Shown: positions 9,842 through 21,330 of the stretch, piece after piece
Layout of the letters: each line of letters starts with the position of its first letter
How positions within the stretch are numbered: the first letter of the stretch is position 1
Origin: Staphylococcus taiwanensis
GTDB taxonomy: Bacteria > Bacillota > Bacilli > Staphylococcales > Staphylococcaceae
DNA length: 64,000 bases
Assembly (NCBI GenBank): GCA_020544305.1
Contig: CP058667.1
Span: forward strand, 1,178,001-1,242,000
Direction: 5' to 3'
The notes under the pieces: generated by a model
What the model was told of the DNA's origin: nothing
Database searches by the model: none
The model's input: only the letters and a program-made list of their open reading frames with translations
Made by a program: the position numbers and the translations under genes

Positions 9842-10531
9842 ATGAAATTATCTTTTCATGGACAATCAACGATTTATTTTGAAGGTAACGGAAAAAAAGT
9901 AATTGTAGACCCATTTATTTCAGGAAATGATAAATGTGATTTAGATGAACAAACTTTAGATGTAGATTATATTATTCTAACTCATGGACATGCAGATCAT
10001 TTTGGAGATGTAGTTGAATTAGCAAATCGTAATCATGCAACAGTAATTGGTTCAGCAGAACTACAAGGCTATCTAACAACTTATCATGGTATTGAAAATG
10101 TTCATGGTATGAATATTGGTGGTAAGGCGAAATTTGACTTTGGTACTGTAAAATATGTACAAGCATTTCATAGTTCTAGTTTCACGCATGAAGATGGAAT
10201 ACCAGTTTATTTAGGTATGCCTATGGGACTAATAATAGAAGCGGAAGGCAAAACAATCTATCATATGGGTGATACCGGATTATTTAATGATATGAAATTG
10301 ATAGCTGAAAGACATCCAGTTGATGTTTGCTTTGTACCTATTGGCGATAACTTTACAATGGGTATTGATGACGCAAGTTATGCTATTAATGAATTTGTTA
10401 AGCCTAAAATTTCTGTACCAGTTCATTACAATACATTCCCACTTATCGAACAAAATCCTCAAGAATTTAAAGATGCTGTAACTGAAGGTGAAGTACAAAT
10501 TCTTGAACCTGGTGAGTCTGTATCATTTTAA
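9842..10531 (+). CDS. UPF0173 metal-dependent hydrolase (YtkL-like, metallo-beta-lactamase fold)
   Basis: A 229-residue MBL-fold hydrolase. The metal-binding motif THGHADH is at 47-53, with HMGDTG and a late VPVHYNTFP histidine supplying the remaining ligands. The UPF0173 family is conserved in Firmicutes but its substrate is not established. The start follows AGGAGG. It is convergent with the second universal stress gene, and a shared terminator lies between them. Confidence 0.88.
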   Translation: MKLSFHGQSTIYFEGNGKKVIVDPFISGNDKCDLDEQTLDVDYIILTHGHADHFGDVVELANRNHATVIGSAELQGYLTTYHGIENVHGMNIGGKAKFDFGTVKYVQAFHSSSFTHEDGIPVYLGMPMGLIIEAEGKTIYHMGDTGLFNDMKLIAERHPVDVCFVPIGDNFTMGIDDASYAINEFVKPKISVPVHYNTFPLIEQNPQEFKDAVTEGEVQILEPGESVSF

Positions 10532-10559
10532 TTAAAATCTAACATTGTAAAAATAGAAA

Positions 10560-10612
10560 ACTCCTATTATTGTTGCTAAATGAGTTAGGGTTATTCAGCA
10601 CATAATAGGAGT
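10560..10612. terminator. Bidirectional terminator between the UPF0173 hydrolase and the second usp
   Basis: ACTCCTATTAT (10560-10570) pairs with ATAATAGGAGT (10602-10612), with a partly self-pairing loop. An A-run lies on the left and TATTTT on the right. Confidence 0.75.
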
Positions 10613-10637
10613 ATTTTCATAATTAAGTTAATTAAAT

Positions 10638-11051
10638 TTATTTTACGATTAAAACTGGAATAGTAGCACGTTTCGCCACTTTATGACTTACGCTACCTAA
10701 TACAAATTTCTTTTGTGTTTCAGCCTTACGGTTACTTAAGACAACAATTTCATATTTACCACTATTAGCATGTTTAACTAATTCGTCTTTAGGATTACCA
10801 CGCACAATAATTTGATCATAATCAATGCCGTAGTCTTCTAAAATAGTACGTGTCTTTTCAAGTTTGTGACTACGTTCTTCCGTCAATTCATTGATATGTG
10901 TACCTGCTTTAATTGATGCTTGTGCATCTTGCTCGCCAATAGCATTCAATATAGTAACAACTGTGTCAGGTCCAGCTAACTTTGAAACTTCTTTTAGTGC
11001 TTTTTCATTTTTTAATTGAGTATCTACGCCTAATAAAATATTTTTATACAT
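10638..11051 (-). CDS. Universal stress protein family, degenerate ATP motif
   Basis: A 137-residue single Usp domain with an N-terminal KNILLGVD. The nucleotide-binding signature is altered. Where ATP-binding Usps have G-2x-G-9x-G-S, this protein has Ser106, Lys109, then Gly119-Ser120. Loss of the first two glycines resembles the non-ATP-binding UspA class. The start is an ATG preceded by GAGGGAT on the minus strand. It sits back to back with the CBS-domain gene. Function beyond stress tolerance is not predictable. Confidence 0.88.
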   Translation of the reverse strand: MYKNILLGVDTQLKNEKALKEVSKLAGPDTVVTILNAIGEQDAQASIKAGTHINELTEERSHKLEKTRTILEDYGIDYDQIIVRGNPKDELVKHANSGKYEIVVLSNRKAETQKKFVLGSVSHKVAKRATIPVLIVK

Positions 11052-11255
11052 AGGTAATCCCTCCTCATCTTTAATTATATATAATGTAATTTAATTTTTC
11101 CAATGAATATATTTTAAATTATTAAATAAAGTTTAAACTTAATTTGCAATCAAATAATCATATAAACTTGAGCTACAATGATTTTCTAAATCGATTTTTT
11201 TAGATTAAGAAGTTATAATATAAAAGACATTGTCCATTATGAAGAGGTATTATGA

Positions 11256-12551
11256 ATGACTAAACATGAACAAATAATAGCACATATAGAATCATTGTCT
11301 GTTGGCCAGAAAATTTCTGTTCGAAAAATAGCTAAAGTAATGAATGTTTCAGAGGGAACGGCTTATAGAGCAATTAAAGATGCAGGTCAATTGGGATTAG
11401 TTACGACTATTGATAGAGTCGGAACCGTAAGAATCGATAAAAAAAGTCGAGGAGAAATTGAAAACCTTACTTTTAATGAAATTTTAAAAATAATAGATGG
11501 CGACGTTATTGGTGGTAAAGAGGGATTAATTAAGAGTGTATCAAAATTTGCAATAGGTGCAATGGAACTTAAAGATGTTGTAAGGTATTTGAGCCATCAC
11601 ACTTTATTGATAGTAGGCAATAGGCCAGATGTACAGTTAGAAGCTTTAAAAAGGGGAAGCGGCGTACTAATTACTGGAGGATTTAAAACGTCCAAGAAAA
11701 TTATTGACTATGCGGATACTCATGACTTACCTTTATTATCATCAAATTATGATACTTTTCTAGTCGCTAATATTATTAATAGAGCAATGTATAATCAAAT
11801 GATTAGAAAAGAAATATTGATTGTTGAAGATATCGTTAAACCTATAAATGATGTGACAGTAGTATTTGATGAAATGGGGATAGAAGATTATAAATCACGT
11901 GCTAAAGTTACTGGGCATTCACGGTTTCCAGTTGTTGATAAAGATTGGAAATTGGTAGGTATAGTTACTAGTAAAGAAGTCATTCAAATGCAAGAAGACG
12001 ATCAAATTAGTAAAGTAATGACTAAACGTCCAATCAACGTTGAAATGACAACTACTGTAGCAAGCTGTGCGCATATTATGATATGGGAAGGTATAGAAAT
12101 TTTACCTGTTACTAAAAATAAAAAGGCAATTGGTGTGATAACACGTGATGATGTATTGAAGGCGATGCAACTAATAGGGAGACAACCTCAAATAGGTGAA
12201 ACGATTAATGACCAAGTTGCAAAACATATCGCAATTTCACAAAATGGAATTACAGTTGAAGTTTCACCACTTTTAACTAACCAATACGGAACTTTGAGTA
12301 AAGCAGTATTTGTAGCAATTATTGAGGAAACTATCAAGCACGAACTAAGAAAATATAAAAAAGTAGATGTAATGATAGAAAGTTTAAATATCATTTACAT
12401 AAAAACCGTGCCTATTGAAACGTCCATAGAAGTAGAGTATGACATGCTTGATGTAGGAAGGAATTTTGCAAAATTAGAAGTAACTATGATGAGTGGTAAT
12501 GAGAGAGTTGCCAATGCTATGATCATATGTCAAATGTTTGAAGACATTTAG
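11256..12551 (+). CDS. HTH-DRTGG-CBS-hotdog regulatory protein (YtoI-like)
   Basis: A 431-residue multidomain protein. An N-terminal winged-helix-like region (about 1-65, with VRKIAKVMNVSEGTAYRAIKD) precedes a DRTGG-type domain (about 75-175). Two CBS domains follow (about 190-305, with SRFPVVD and GVITRDDV). A hotdog thioesterase-like domain (about 320-430) ends the chain. This matches Bacillus YtoI. CBS pairs usually sense adenine nucleotides, so a nucleotide-sensing regulator is plausible; ligand and target are unknown. The start at 11256 is preferred because an ATG four bases earlier stops after three codons. It lies 41 bp upstream of nrnA, probably co-transcribed. Confidence 0.83.
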   Translation: MTKHEQIIAHIESLSVGQKISVRKIAKVMNVSEGTAYRAIKDAGQLGLVTTIDRVGTVRIDKKSRGEIENLTFNEILKIIDGDVIGGKEGLIKSVSKFAIGAMELKDVVRYLSHHTLLIVGNRPDVQLEALKRGSGVLITGGFKTSKKIIDYADTHDLPLLSSNYDTFLVANIINRAMYNQMIRKEILIVEDIVKPINDVTVVFDEMGIEDYKSRAKVTGHSRFPVVDKDWKLVGIVTSKEVIQMQEDDQISKVMTKRPINVEMTTTVASCAHIMIWEGIEILPVTKNKKAIGVITRDDVLKAMQLIGRQPQIGETINDQVAKHIAISQNGITVEVSPLLTNQYGTLSKAVFVAIIEETIKHELRKYKKVDVMIESLNIIYIKTVPIETSIEVEYDMLDVGRNFAKLEVTMMSGNERVANAMIICQMFEDI

Positions 12552-12592
12552 CAAATTTATCAAATTAAAAATTAAAATTAGGAGTTTATATT

Positions 12593-13531
12593 ATGGTGGA
12601 AATATTTAACGAAATAATGCAAAAAATAGAAGAAAACGATACGATAATTATTCATAGACACGTACGTCCAGATCCAGATGCTTATGGTTCACAATTAGGG
12701 TTAAAATTATATTTAGAGCGTAAATTTCCTAATAAAAAGATTTATGCTGTTGGTGAACCTGAGGTATCATTAGAATTTATAGGAGCATTGGACCAAGTTG
12801 AAGCTAGCATCTATGAAAATGCTTTAGTTATAGTTTGTGATACTGCCAATGCACCAAGAATTGATGATCAAAGATTTGCTAATGGAAAGGGTTTAATTAA
12901 AATTGATCATCATCCTGCTACTGATCAATACGGTGAAATTAATTATGTAAATACTGATGCATCTTCTACTAGTGAAATTATATTTGATTTCATCACACAT
13001 TTTAATGATTTTAGCATAATTGATGAGCAAGTTGCTCGTGTTCTATATTTAGGTATAGTCGGAGATACTGGCAGATTCTTATTTAGTAACACAACGCCTC
13101 ATACTATGGAAGTGGCAAGTCAATTATTAACATTCCCATTTAATCATAACGAAGAATTAAATAAAATGTCTGAAAAAGATCCGAAATTAATGCCTTTTCA
13201 AGGTTATATTCTTCAGAATTTTGAACTCAGTGATAATCATGAGTATTGTCAGGTTAGAATTACAAAAGACATATTAAAAAAATATCAAATACTTCCAAAT
13301 GAAGCATCACAATTTGTCAATACTGTGGCTGATATAAACGGATTGAAAATATGGATGTTTGGTGTAGATGAAGGAGACCAAATTAGATGTCGAGTAAGAT
13401 CTAAAGGCATTACAATTAATGACGTAGCGAATCAATTTGGTGGAGGTGGCCATCCAAATGCCTCTGGTGTCTCAGTATATAGTTGGGAAGAGTTTGAAAC
13501 TTTAGCACAAGCTTTACGTCAAAAACTATAA
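12593..13531 (+). CDS. nrnA: Bifunctional oligoribonuclease and pAp phosphatase NrnA
   Basis: A DHH/DHHA1 phosphoesterase of 312 residues that degrades nano-RNAs and removes the 3' phosphate from pAp. Motifs are [10 protein letters not shown] (21-30), Asp83, IDHHPA (DHH at 105-107), GDTGRF around Asp158, and the DHHA1 signature [10 protein letters not shown] near the C-terminus. The start is an ATG after AGGAG. Its stop is 20 bp from the dnaE start, which suggests one operon with the upstream CBS regulator. The pAp activity links it to coenzyme A-dependent reactions such as acyl carrier protein loading. Confidence 0.95.
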   Translation: MVEIFNEIMQKIEENDTIIIHRHVRPDPDAYGSQLGLKLYLERKFPNKKIYAVGEPEVSLEFIGALDQVEASIYENALVIVCDTANAPRIDDQRFANGKGLIKIDHHPATDQYGEINYVNTDASSTSEIIFDFITHFNDFSIIDEQVARVLYLGIVGDTGRFLFSNTTPHTMEVASQLLTFPFNHNEELNKMSEKDPKLMPFQGYILQNFELSDNHEYCQVRITKDILKKYQILPNEASQFVNTVADINGLKIWMFGVDEGDQIRCRVRSKGITINDVANQFGGGGHPNASGVSVYSWEEFETLAQALRQKL

Positions 13532-13551
13532 AATAGGAAAGGAAGTCACAT

Positions 13552-16500
13552 ATGGTTGCACATTTAAATATTCATACTGCTTATGATTTGTTGAATTCAA
13601 GTTTGAAAATAAATGAAGTTATTAAAAAGGCTAAGCAAAATAATTATGATGCATTAGCAATCACAGATATGAATGTATTATATGGACTTCCTCAATTTTA
13701 TGATGCTTGTGTGCAAGCCAAGATTAAACCTATATTTGGAATGACCATTCATTTAACAGATGGGTTAGAAACAGTTGAAACTGTAGTACTTGCTCGTAAT
13801 AATGAAGGGCTAAAATCACTGTATCAATTATCTTCAGCCATTAAAATGAAAGAACGTGAAGTTACCCCACTTGAATGGTTACATAAATATTGTGATAATT
13901 TTGCTATCATTTTTAAAAATGTTACGAGTCGCCAAGCAATTATTGTAGATAGTTTTAATGACCATGAGTATATATATATCAACCATACAAGTGAATTAGA
14001 GTACTTTAATTTAAAAGTTGTTTGGCTTCAAAATGCTCGATATTTAGATAAAGAAGATGTCGAAACTATACCTGCGTTAGAGGCAATTAAAAACAATACT
14101 AAATTAGATTTAGTTCATAACAGCCAAGACTTAGGTGAACATTTTTTCTCAAAAGACGAATTGCAGGATTTAGAAATATCAAAAGAGATTTGGAATCATA
14201 CGCTTGAATTAGCTGACATATGTTCAGCAGAAATTGAATATCATCAAAACTTATTACCTAAGTTTGATGCGCCATCTGGCCAAACGTCTAAAGATTATTT
14301 ATGGACCGTTTTAACCAATCGACTTACTGAACAAAATTTAAATAACGATAATCGTTATGTGCAACGACTAAATCATGAATTTCAAATCATCACCGAAATG
14401 GGCTTTGAAGACTACTTTTTAATAGTAAGTGATTTAATTCATTATGCTAAAACGCATGATGTAATGGTGGGGCCAGGACGTGGTTCCTCTGCAGGGTCAC
14501 TCGTTAGTTATCTTTTAGGTATTACCACTATTGATCCAATTAAGTTTAATCTTTTATTTGAACGTTTTTTAAATCCGGAACGTGTGACTATGCCGGATAT
14601 AGATATAGATTTTGAAGATACACGTCGTGAACGTGTGATTCGTTATGTTCAAGAAAAATATGGTGAACACCATGTTTCAGGTATAGTAACTTTTGGACAT
14701 TTATTAGCTCGAGCTGTAGCTAGGGATGTCGGTAGAATAATTGGTTTTGATGATATAACTTTGAATGAAATATCAAAATTAATACCACATCAATTAGGTA
14801 TAACACTTGAACAAGCCTATCAAGATGAAAAATTCAAACAATTTGTACATCGTAATCATCGACATGAGAAATGGTTTGAAATCTGTAAAAAATTGGAAGG
14901 ACTACCAAGACATACATCAACGCATGCTGCTGGTGTTATTATAAATGATCAACCACTGTATAATTATGCGCCGCTTACATTGGGAGATACAGGTTTATTA
15001 ACGCAATGGACAATGACTGAAGCGGAGCGTTTAGGATTACTTAAAATAGATTTTCTAGGGCTACGTAATTTATCAATCATTCATCAAATTGTGAATCAAG
15101 TAAATAAAGATTTACATATAAAGATTAATATTGAGGAAATTCCTTTTGACAACGAAGCGGTGTTTGAATTGCTTTCAAGAGGGGATACCACAGGAATCTT
15201 TCAGTTAGAATCTGATGGTGTGCGTAAAGTTTTAAAAAGACTACAACCAGACCACTTTGAAGATATAGTTGCTGTAACTTCACTATATAGACCTGGTCCG
15301 ATGGAAGAAATTCCAACATATATCTCACGGAGACATAAAAAAAGTGAAATTAATTATTTACATCCTGATTTAGAACCGATCTTAAAAAATACCTATGGCG
15401 TAATTATCTATCAAGAACAGATTATGCAAATTGCTAGTAAGTTCGCTAGTTTTAGTTATGGTCAATCAGATATTTTACGTCGAGCAATGAGTAAAAAAAG
15501 TCGTACTGTTTTAGAAAGTGAGCGTCAACATTTTATTGAAGGTGCCACTAACAACGGTTATGATGAAACAATTAGTAAACAAATATTTGATTTGATTCTC
15601 AAATTTGCGGATTATGGTTTTCCAAGAGCGCATGCAGTTAGTTACTCTAAAATTGCCTACATTATGGCTTACTTAAAAGTCCATTATCCAAACTATTTTT
15701 ATGCCAATATTTTGAGTAATGTAGTAGGTAATGAGGTTAAAACTGCAATCATCATTGATGAAGCAAAAAACCAACAATTAAGTATATTACCGCCAAACAT
15801 CAATGAAAGTCACTGGTTCTATAAAGCTACCGAATCTGATATCTATCTTTCTCTCGGTGCTGTTAAAGGTGTAGGTTATCAAAGTGTAAAATCCATTGTT
15901 GATGAAAGATATCAGAATGGAAATTACAAGGATTTCTTTGATTTTGCAAGACGTATACCTAAACGTATTAAAACACGTAAATTGCTTGAAGCATTAATAT
16001 TAGTAGGGGCCTTCGACTCTTTTGGGAAAAACAGAGCAACATTATTAAGTACGTTAGATCAAGTACTAGACCAAGTATCTAATGTTGAACAAGATGACTT
16101 TTTATTTAATATGTTAACACCAAAACAATTTTATGAAGATAAAGAAGAATTTAATGATCAGATGCTTAGTAAATATGAAAAAGAATATTTAGGATTTTAT
16201 ATTTCTAATCATCCTGTAGAAAAACTGTTTTATAAAAAGCAATATCTTGGAATCTTTACACTTAGTAATATGCTTAATTCAAAACCAATTCTTGTTCAAG
16301 TTGATCAAATTAAGCAAATTAGAACTAAAACAGGTCAAAATATGGCTTTTCTATTGTTAAATGATGGTAGACGTTTAATGGATGGCGTTATTTTTCCAGA
16401 TAAATTTAAACGCTATGAAACGCTTTTAGAAGAAGGTGGAATGTACATCATTCAAGGTAAACTTGAAAAGCGTAATCAACAATTACAACTTATAGTGAAT

Positions 16501-16752
16501 ACTGTTGAAACATTACAAACATTTGAAACGAATAAAATTAATAGTGCGAAACAGATTGTATTGAGGAATATAGTTGAATTGGAAGAAGTAAAACAATACT
16601 TGACGTCACAAAATGATTCAACCATGTTAGAAGTTCAGGTGTATAATGAACAAACTCAAAGCACTCAATATTTAGGATGTATTTCTAAAAATCAAGAAGC
16701 GTTAACACGCATGATTGAACGCTTCCATCCTAATGATATAAGAATTTTATAA
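13552..16752 (+). CDS. dnaE: DNA polymerase III alpha subunit DnaE
   Basis: The 1066-residue C-family polymerase that in Firmicutes extends RNA primers before handing over to PolC. An N-terminal PHP domain begins HLNIHTAYDLL. The palm contains PGRGSSAGS (308-316) and the catalytic PDIDIDF, with Asp351 and Asp353 as the metal ligands. A helix-hairpin-helix and an OB-fold region fill the C-terminal third (IIQGKLEKR). There is no proofreading exonuclease domain insertion, as expected for DnaE. The start is an ATG after AGGAAAGGAAG. Confidence 0.97.
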   Translation: MVAHLNIHTAYDLLNSSLKINEVIKKAKQNNYDALAITDMNVLYGLPQFYDACVQAKIKPIFGMTIHLTDGLETVETVVLARNNEGLKSLYQLSSAIKMKEREVTPLEWLHKYCDNFAIIFKNVTSRQAIIVDSFNDHEYIYINHTSELEYFNLKVVWLQNARYLDKEDVETIPALEAIKNNTKLDLVHNSQDLGEHFFSKDELQDLEISKEIWNHTLELADICSAEIEYHQNLLPKFDAPSGQTSKDYLWTVLTNRLTEQNLNNDNRYVQRLNHEFQIITEMGFEDYFLIVSDLIHYAKTHDVMVGPGRGSSAGSLVSYLLGITTIDPIKFNLLFERFLNPERVTMPDIDIDFEDTRRERVIRYVQEKYGEHHVSGIVTFGHLLARAVARDVGRIIGFDDITLNEISKLIPHQLGITLEQAYQDEKFKQFVHRNHRHEKWFEICKKLEGLPRHTSTHAAGVIINDQPLYNYAPLTLGDTGLLTQWTMTEAERLGLLKIDFLGLRNLSIIHQIVNQVNKDLHIKINIEEIPFDNEAVFELLSRGDTTGIFQLESDGVRKVLKRLQPDHFEDIVAVTSLYRPGPMEEIPTYISRRHKKSEINYLHPDLEPILKNTYGVIIYQEQIMQIASKFASFSYGQSDILRRAMSKKSRTVLESERQHFIEGATNNGYDETISKQIFDLILKFADYGFPRAHAVSYSKIAYIMAYLKVHYPNYFYANILSNVVGNEVKTAIIIDEAKNQQLSILPPNINESHWFYKATESDIYLSLGAVKGVGYQSVKSIVDERYQNGNYKDFFDFARRIPKRIKTRKLLEALILVGAFDSFGKNRATLLSTLDQVLDQVSNVEQDDFLFNMLTPKQFYEDKEEFNDQMLSKYEKEYLGFYISNHPVEKLFYKKQYLGIFTLSNMLNSKPILVQVDQIKQIRTKTGQNMAFLLLNDGRRLMDGVIFPDKFKRYETLLEEGGMYIIQGKLEKRNQQLQLIVNTVETLQTFETNKINSAKQIVLRNIVELEEVKQYLTSQNDSTMLEVQVYNEQTQSTQYLGCISKNQEALTRMIERFHPNDIRIL

Positions 16753-16908
16753 CTTTTATGTATAAAAAAATTATGATATAGTTAACTGATGATTAATAGA
16801 ACAATGTCAACAGTTTATTTTATTTAGAAAAAATTTAATTTATAAAACAAACTAATTATTTTGTCATTATTGAAGCAATATACTAGTAAATAATCAGGGG
16901 TTGATTTG

Positions 16909-18138
16909 ATGTCTTTAAGAGATGATGCATTACAAATGCATAAAGAAAATCAAGGTAAATTAGAAATTACACCTAATGTAAAAGTGACTAATAAAGAGGA
17001 GTTGAGCCTTGCTTATTCTCCAGGTGTTGCAGAACCATGTAAAGAAATTTATGAAGATCCTCGTACAGTTTATGACTATACAATTAAAAGAAATACAGTT
17101 GCAGTAGTAACTGATGGTACTGCTGTGTTAGGATTAGGTAATATTGGTGCTGCAGCTAGTATTCCAGTAATGGAAGGAAAAGCAGTTCTCTTTAAAAGTT
17201 TTGCAGGTATAAACGGTGTGCCTATCGCACTAGACACTAAAGATACTGAAGAAATTATTCGCACGGTGAAATTAATTTCTCCTAATTATGGTGGTATTAA
17301 TTTAGAGGATATTTCAGCACCTCGATGCTTTGAGATAGAAGATAGATTAAAGAAAGAAACAAATATCCCAGTATTTCACGATGATCAACATGGTACTGCT
17401 ATTGTAACTATGGCTGGTTTGATTAATGCTTTAAGAATCGTAAATAAAGATTTGTCTGATATTAAAGTCGTGTTAAACGGAGCTGGAGCAGCTGGTATCG
17501 CTATTGTAAAATTATTAGATTCTTATGGTGTAAGAAATATGATTATGTGTGACTCTCGAGGGGCTATCTTCGAAGGACGTTCTTATGGTATGAATGATAC
17601 CAAAGACTATGTTGCTAAATTTACGAACAAAGATAAAATTGAAGGTTCTTTAAAAGATGTTATTAAAGATGCCGATGTATTTATTGGTGTATCAGTAGCT
17701 GATTTATTGTCTAAAGATATGGTTAAATCAATGGCTGATGATGCTATAATCTTCGCGATGGCTAATCCTGATCCAGAAATTAAACCTGATGATGCTAAAG
17801 ATGCAGGAGCAAAAGTAGTAGGTACAGGTCGTTCAGATTTCCCTAACCAAATTAATAATGTACTTGCATTCCCTGGAATATTTAGAGGCGCATTAGATAC
17901 AGAATCAACACATATTAACGAAGATATGAAAAAAGCCGCAGTGGAAGCTATAGCAGATTTAATTAAAAAAGATGAATTAAATCCGGATTATTGTATTCCT
18001 GGACCTTTCGACAAAAGAGTAGCACCTTCAGTTGCCCGTGAAGTTGCAAGAGCAGCTATGGAATCTGGCGTAGCGAGAACTGAAGTTGATCCTCAAAAAG
18101 TTTATGATAACACAATGAAATTAACTGATTTGAAATAA
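16909..18138 (+). CDS. NAD(P)-dependent malic enzyme
   Basis: Decarboxylates malate to pyruvate with reduction of NAD(P). 409 residues from the ATG at 16909; a TTG three bases earlier is in frame, but the ATG is better spaced from AGGGG. Visible motifs are YSPGVAEPC, the metal/substrate loop FHDDQHGTA, and a Rossmann GAGAAGIA. It is a short, bacterial YtsJ-like form without the phosphotransacetylase extension of Gram-negative MaeB. It lies between dnaE and accDA, so it may supply pyruvate and NADPH for the fatty acid synthesis that accDA starts. Cofactor choice cannot be read with certainty. Confidence 0.93.
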   Translation: MSLRDDALQMHKENQGKLEITPNVKVTNKEELSLAYSPGVAEPCKEIYEDPRTVYDYTIKRNTVAVVTDGTAVLGLGNIGAAASIPVMEGKAVLFKSFAGINGVPIALDTKDTEEIIRTVKLISPNYGGINLEDISAPRCFEIEDRLKKETNIPVFHDDQHGTAIVTMAGLINALRIVNKDLSDIKVVLNGAGAAGIAIVKLLDSYGVRNMIMCDSRGAIFEGRSYGMNDTKDYVAKFTNKDKIEGSLKDVIKDADVFIGVSVADLLSKDMVKSMADDAIIFAMANPDPEIKPDDAKDAGAKVVGTGRSDFPNQINNVLAFPGIFRGALDTESTHINEDMKKAAVEAIADLIKKDELNPDYCIPGPFDKRVAPSVAREVARAAMESGVARTEVDPQKVYDNTMKLTDLK

Positions 18139-18187
18139 TCAATCACTTTCAACAATTACAATAGATGGAAATGTTCATTAAATAATT

Positions 18188-18228
18188 AGAGAAATTATGA
18201 CAATATCATAATTTCTCTCTAATATTTT
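18188..18228 (+). terminator. Probable terminator of the malic enzyme gene
   Basis: A perfect 13-bp stem AGAGAAATTATGA/TCATAATTTCTCT (18188-18200 and 18206-18218) with a 5-nt loop, followed only by a weak CTAATATTTT. It could be partial, letting some transcripts reach accDA. Confidence 0.65.
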
Positions 18229-18306
18229 GAACTACATTGTAAAAAATGAACATGGATATAAATCATATATAGAAGAAATGTTGAGAGGTTATATGGAGGT
18301 TTACGA

Positions 18307-19173
18307 ATGTTTAAGGACTTTTTTAACAGAAGTAGTAAAAAAAAGAAATATTTAACTGTACAAGATTCTAAACAAAATGAAGTGCCTGCGGGTATTATGA
18401 CTAAGTGTCCTAAATGTAAAAAAATAATGTACACGAAAGAATTAAATGAAAATCTAAATGTATGCTTTAATTGCGATCATCATATCTCTTTACCAGCATA
18501 TAAAAGGATTGAAGCTATCAGTGATGAAAAAACGTTCATTGAATTTGATAAAGGTATGACTTCAGATAATCCATTAGACTTTCCTGGTTATCAAGAAAAA
18601 ATTGAAAAAGACCAAAATAAAACAGATCTAATGGAAGCAGTTGTCACTGGGACAGCTGAGTTAGAAGGTATTAAATTTGGTGTTGCAGTTATGGATGCAC
18701 GCTTTAGAATGGGAAGCATGGGGTCAGTAGTTGGCGAAAAAATATGTCGTATCATTGATTATTGTACAGAGCATCGCTTACCGTTCATTCTTTTCTCAGC
18801 TAGTGGTGGAGCCAGAATGCAAGAAGGTATTATATCATTAATGCAAATGGGTAAAACGAGTGTTTCATTAAAACGTCATTCAGATGCAGGACTTTTATAT
18901 GTTTCATATTTAACACATCCTACTACTGGAGGCGTATCTGCTAGTTTTGCTTCTGTAGGTGATATTAATTTAAGTGAGCCTAAAGCTTTAATAGGTTTTG
19001 CAGGTCGTCGAGTCATCGAACAAACAATAAACGAAAAATTGCCAGATGATTTTCAAACTGCAGAATTTTTACTTGAGCATGGACAATTAGACCAAGTTGT
19101 ACATCGAAAAGAAATGAAAAATACGCTTGCTCAAATATTAAAAATGCACCAAGAGGTGAAAACTGATGCTTGA
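18307..19173 (+). CDS. accD: Acetyl-CoA carboxylase carboxyltransferase beta subunit
   Basis: Transfers carboxyl from carboxybiotin to acetyl-CoA, making malonyl-CoA for fatty acid synthesis, as a complex with AccA. Length is 288 residues. The N-terminal C4 zinc ribbon is seen at Cys34, Cys37, Cys53 and Cys56. The crotonase-like core includes [11 protein letters not shown] and the [10 protein letters not shown] oxyanion loop. The start is an ATG after TGGAGG. Its end overlaps the accA start by 8 bp, indicating coupled translation of the two subunits. Confidence 0.97.
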   Translation: MFKDFFNRSSKKKKYLTVQDSKQNEVPAGIMTKCPKCKKIMYTKELNENLNVCFNCDHHISLPAYKRIEAISDEKTFIEFDKGMTSDNPLDFPGYQEKIEKDQNKTDLMEAVVTGTAELEGIKFGVAVMDARFRMGSMGSVVGEKICRIIDYCTEHRLPFILFSASGGARMQEGIISLMQMGKTSVSLKRHSDAGLLYVSYLTHPTTGGVSASFASVGDINLSEPKALIGFAGRRVIEQTINEKLPDDFQTAEFLLEHGQLDQVVHRKEMKNTLAQILKMHQEVKTDA

Positions 19174-20113
19174 TTTTGAAAAACCATTATTTGAAATAAA
19201 AAATAAAATAGAATCACTTAAAGAATCTCAAGAAAAAAATGATGTTGACCTTCAAGATGAAATAGATTTATTAGAAGCATCTTTAGAAAGAGAAACTAAG
19301 AAGATATATACGAATTTAAAACCTTGGGATAGAGTTCAAATTGCACGTCTTCAAGAAAGACCAACAACGCTTGACTATATACCATATATCTTTGATTCAT
19401 TTATTGAATTCCATGGTGATCGAAATTTCAGAGATGACCCTGCTATGATTGGTGGAATAGGTTATTTAGAAGGTACGCCTGTAACAATTATTGGTCAACA
19501 AAGGGGTAAAGATACTAAAGATAATATTTATCGTAACTTTGGAATGGCTCATCCTGAAGGGTATCGTAAAGCATTAAGATTGATGAAACAAGCCGAAAAA
19601 TTTAATCGTCCTATTTTCACTTTTATAGACACAAAAGGTGCGTACCCAGGTAAAGCTGCTGAAGAACGCGGACAAAGTGAATCAATTGCAAGAAATTTAG
19701 TTGAGATGGCTTCATTAAAAGTACCAGTTATTGCAATTGTCATTGGTGAAGGTGGTAGTGGTGGTGCACTTGGAATTGGTATATCTAATAAAATAATGAT
19801 GCTTGAGAATAGTACATATTCCGTTATTTCACCTGAGGGTGCTGCAGCATTATTATGGAAAGATAGTACACTTGCTAAAATGGCTGCAGAAACAATGAAA
19901 ATTACTGCTAAAGACTTATATGGCTTGAATGTAATTGATGAGGTAATTAATGAACCACTTGGTGGCGCACATAATGATGTTGAATTTCAAGCAATAGAAA
20001 TTAAAAAAGCATTCGTAAATCATTTAAATGAATTAAAAACACTTAGTGCTGATCAATTAGTTGAAAATCGTTTTAATAAATTTAGAAATATCGGTTCATA
20101 TATTGAAGACTAA
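19166..20113 (+). CDS. accA: Acetyl-CoA carboxylase carboxyltransferase alpha subunit
   Basis: Partner of AccD in the carboxyltransferase. The 315-residue length is normal. An N-terminal helical region (about 1-55) is followed by the crotonase fold with QRGKDTKDN, a [10 protein letters not shown] oxyanion loop and the [10 protein letters not shown] segment that binds carboxybiotin. The ATG at 19166 overlaps the end of accD. A clear terminator follows about 60 bp downstream, so accDA forms a two-gene unit. Confidence 0.97.
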   Translation: MLDFEKPLFEIKNKIESLKESQEKNDVDLQDEIDLLEASLERETKKIYTNLKPWDRVQIARLQERPTTLDYIPYIFDSFIEFHGDRNFRDDPAMIGGIGYLEGTPVTIIGQQRGKDTKDNIYRNFGMAHPEGYRKALRLMKQAEKFNRPIFTFIDTKGAYPGKAAEERGQSESIARNLVEMASLKVPVIAIVIGEGGSGGALGIGISNKIMMLENSTYSVISPEGAAALLWKDSTLAKMAAETMKITAKDLYGLNVIDEVINEPLGGAHNDVEFQAIEIKKAFVNHLNELKTLSADQLVENRFNKFRNIGSYIED

Positions 20114-20173
20114 CTTTAATTAGATAAATCAATATAAGATATTAGCAGTGTGATTAATCCTTAAACAAAGATT

Positions 20174-20213
20174 GAGGTTAAAGCAATTTTAAATTGTTTT
20201 AGCCTCTTTTTTC
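20174..20213 (+). terminator. Rho-independent terminator of accDA
   Basis: GAGGTTAAAGCAATTT (20174-20189) pairs with AAATTGTTTTAGCCTC (20191-20206) with G-U pairs, followed by a seven-T run. Confidence 0.88.
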
Positions 20214-20236
20214 TTTGAAAAAAAGTGGAAAATGAG

Positions 20237-20252
20237 TTTAAAACGTTTACAT
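20237..20252 (+). promoter_or_regulatory. Candidate CcpA-binding cre site upstream of pfkA
   Basis: TTTAAAACGTTTACAT fits the cre consensus WTGNAARCGNWWWCAW with one mismatch (T for the G at position 3). It lies about 90 bp before the pfkA start. CcpA control of this locus is an inference from the motif; direction (activation or repression) cannot be read. Confidence 0.5.
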
Positions 20253-20274
20253 ATAGATAATCCATCTATATTGA

Positions 20275-21312
<1,038 letters not shown>

Positions 21313-21330
21313 TTTAGGAGGCTTTTTAAA

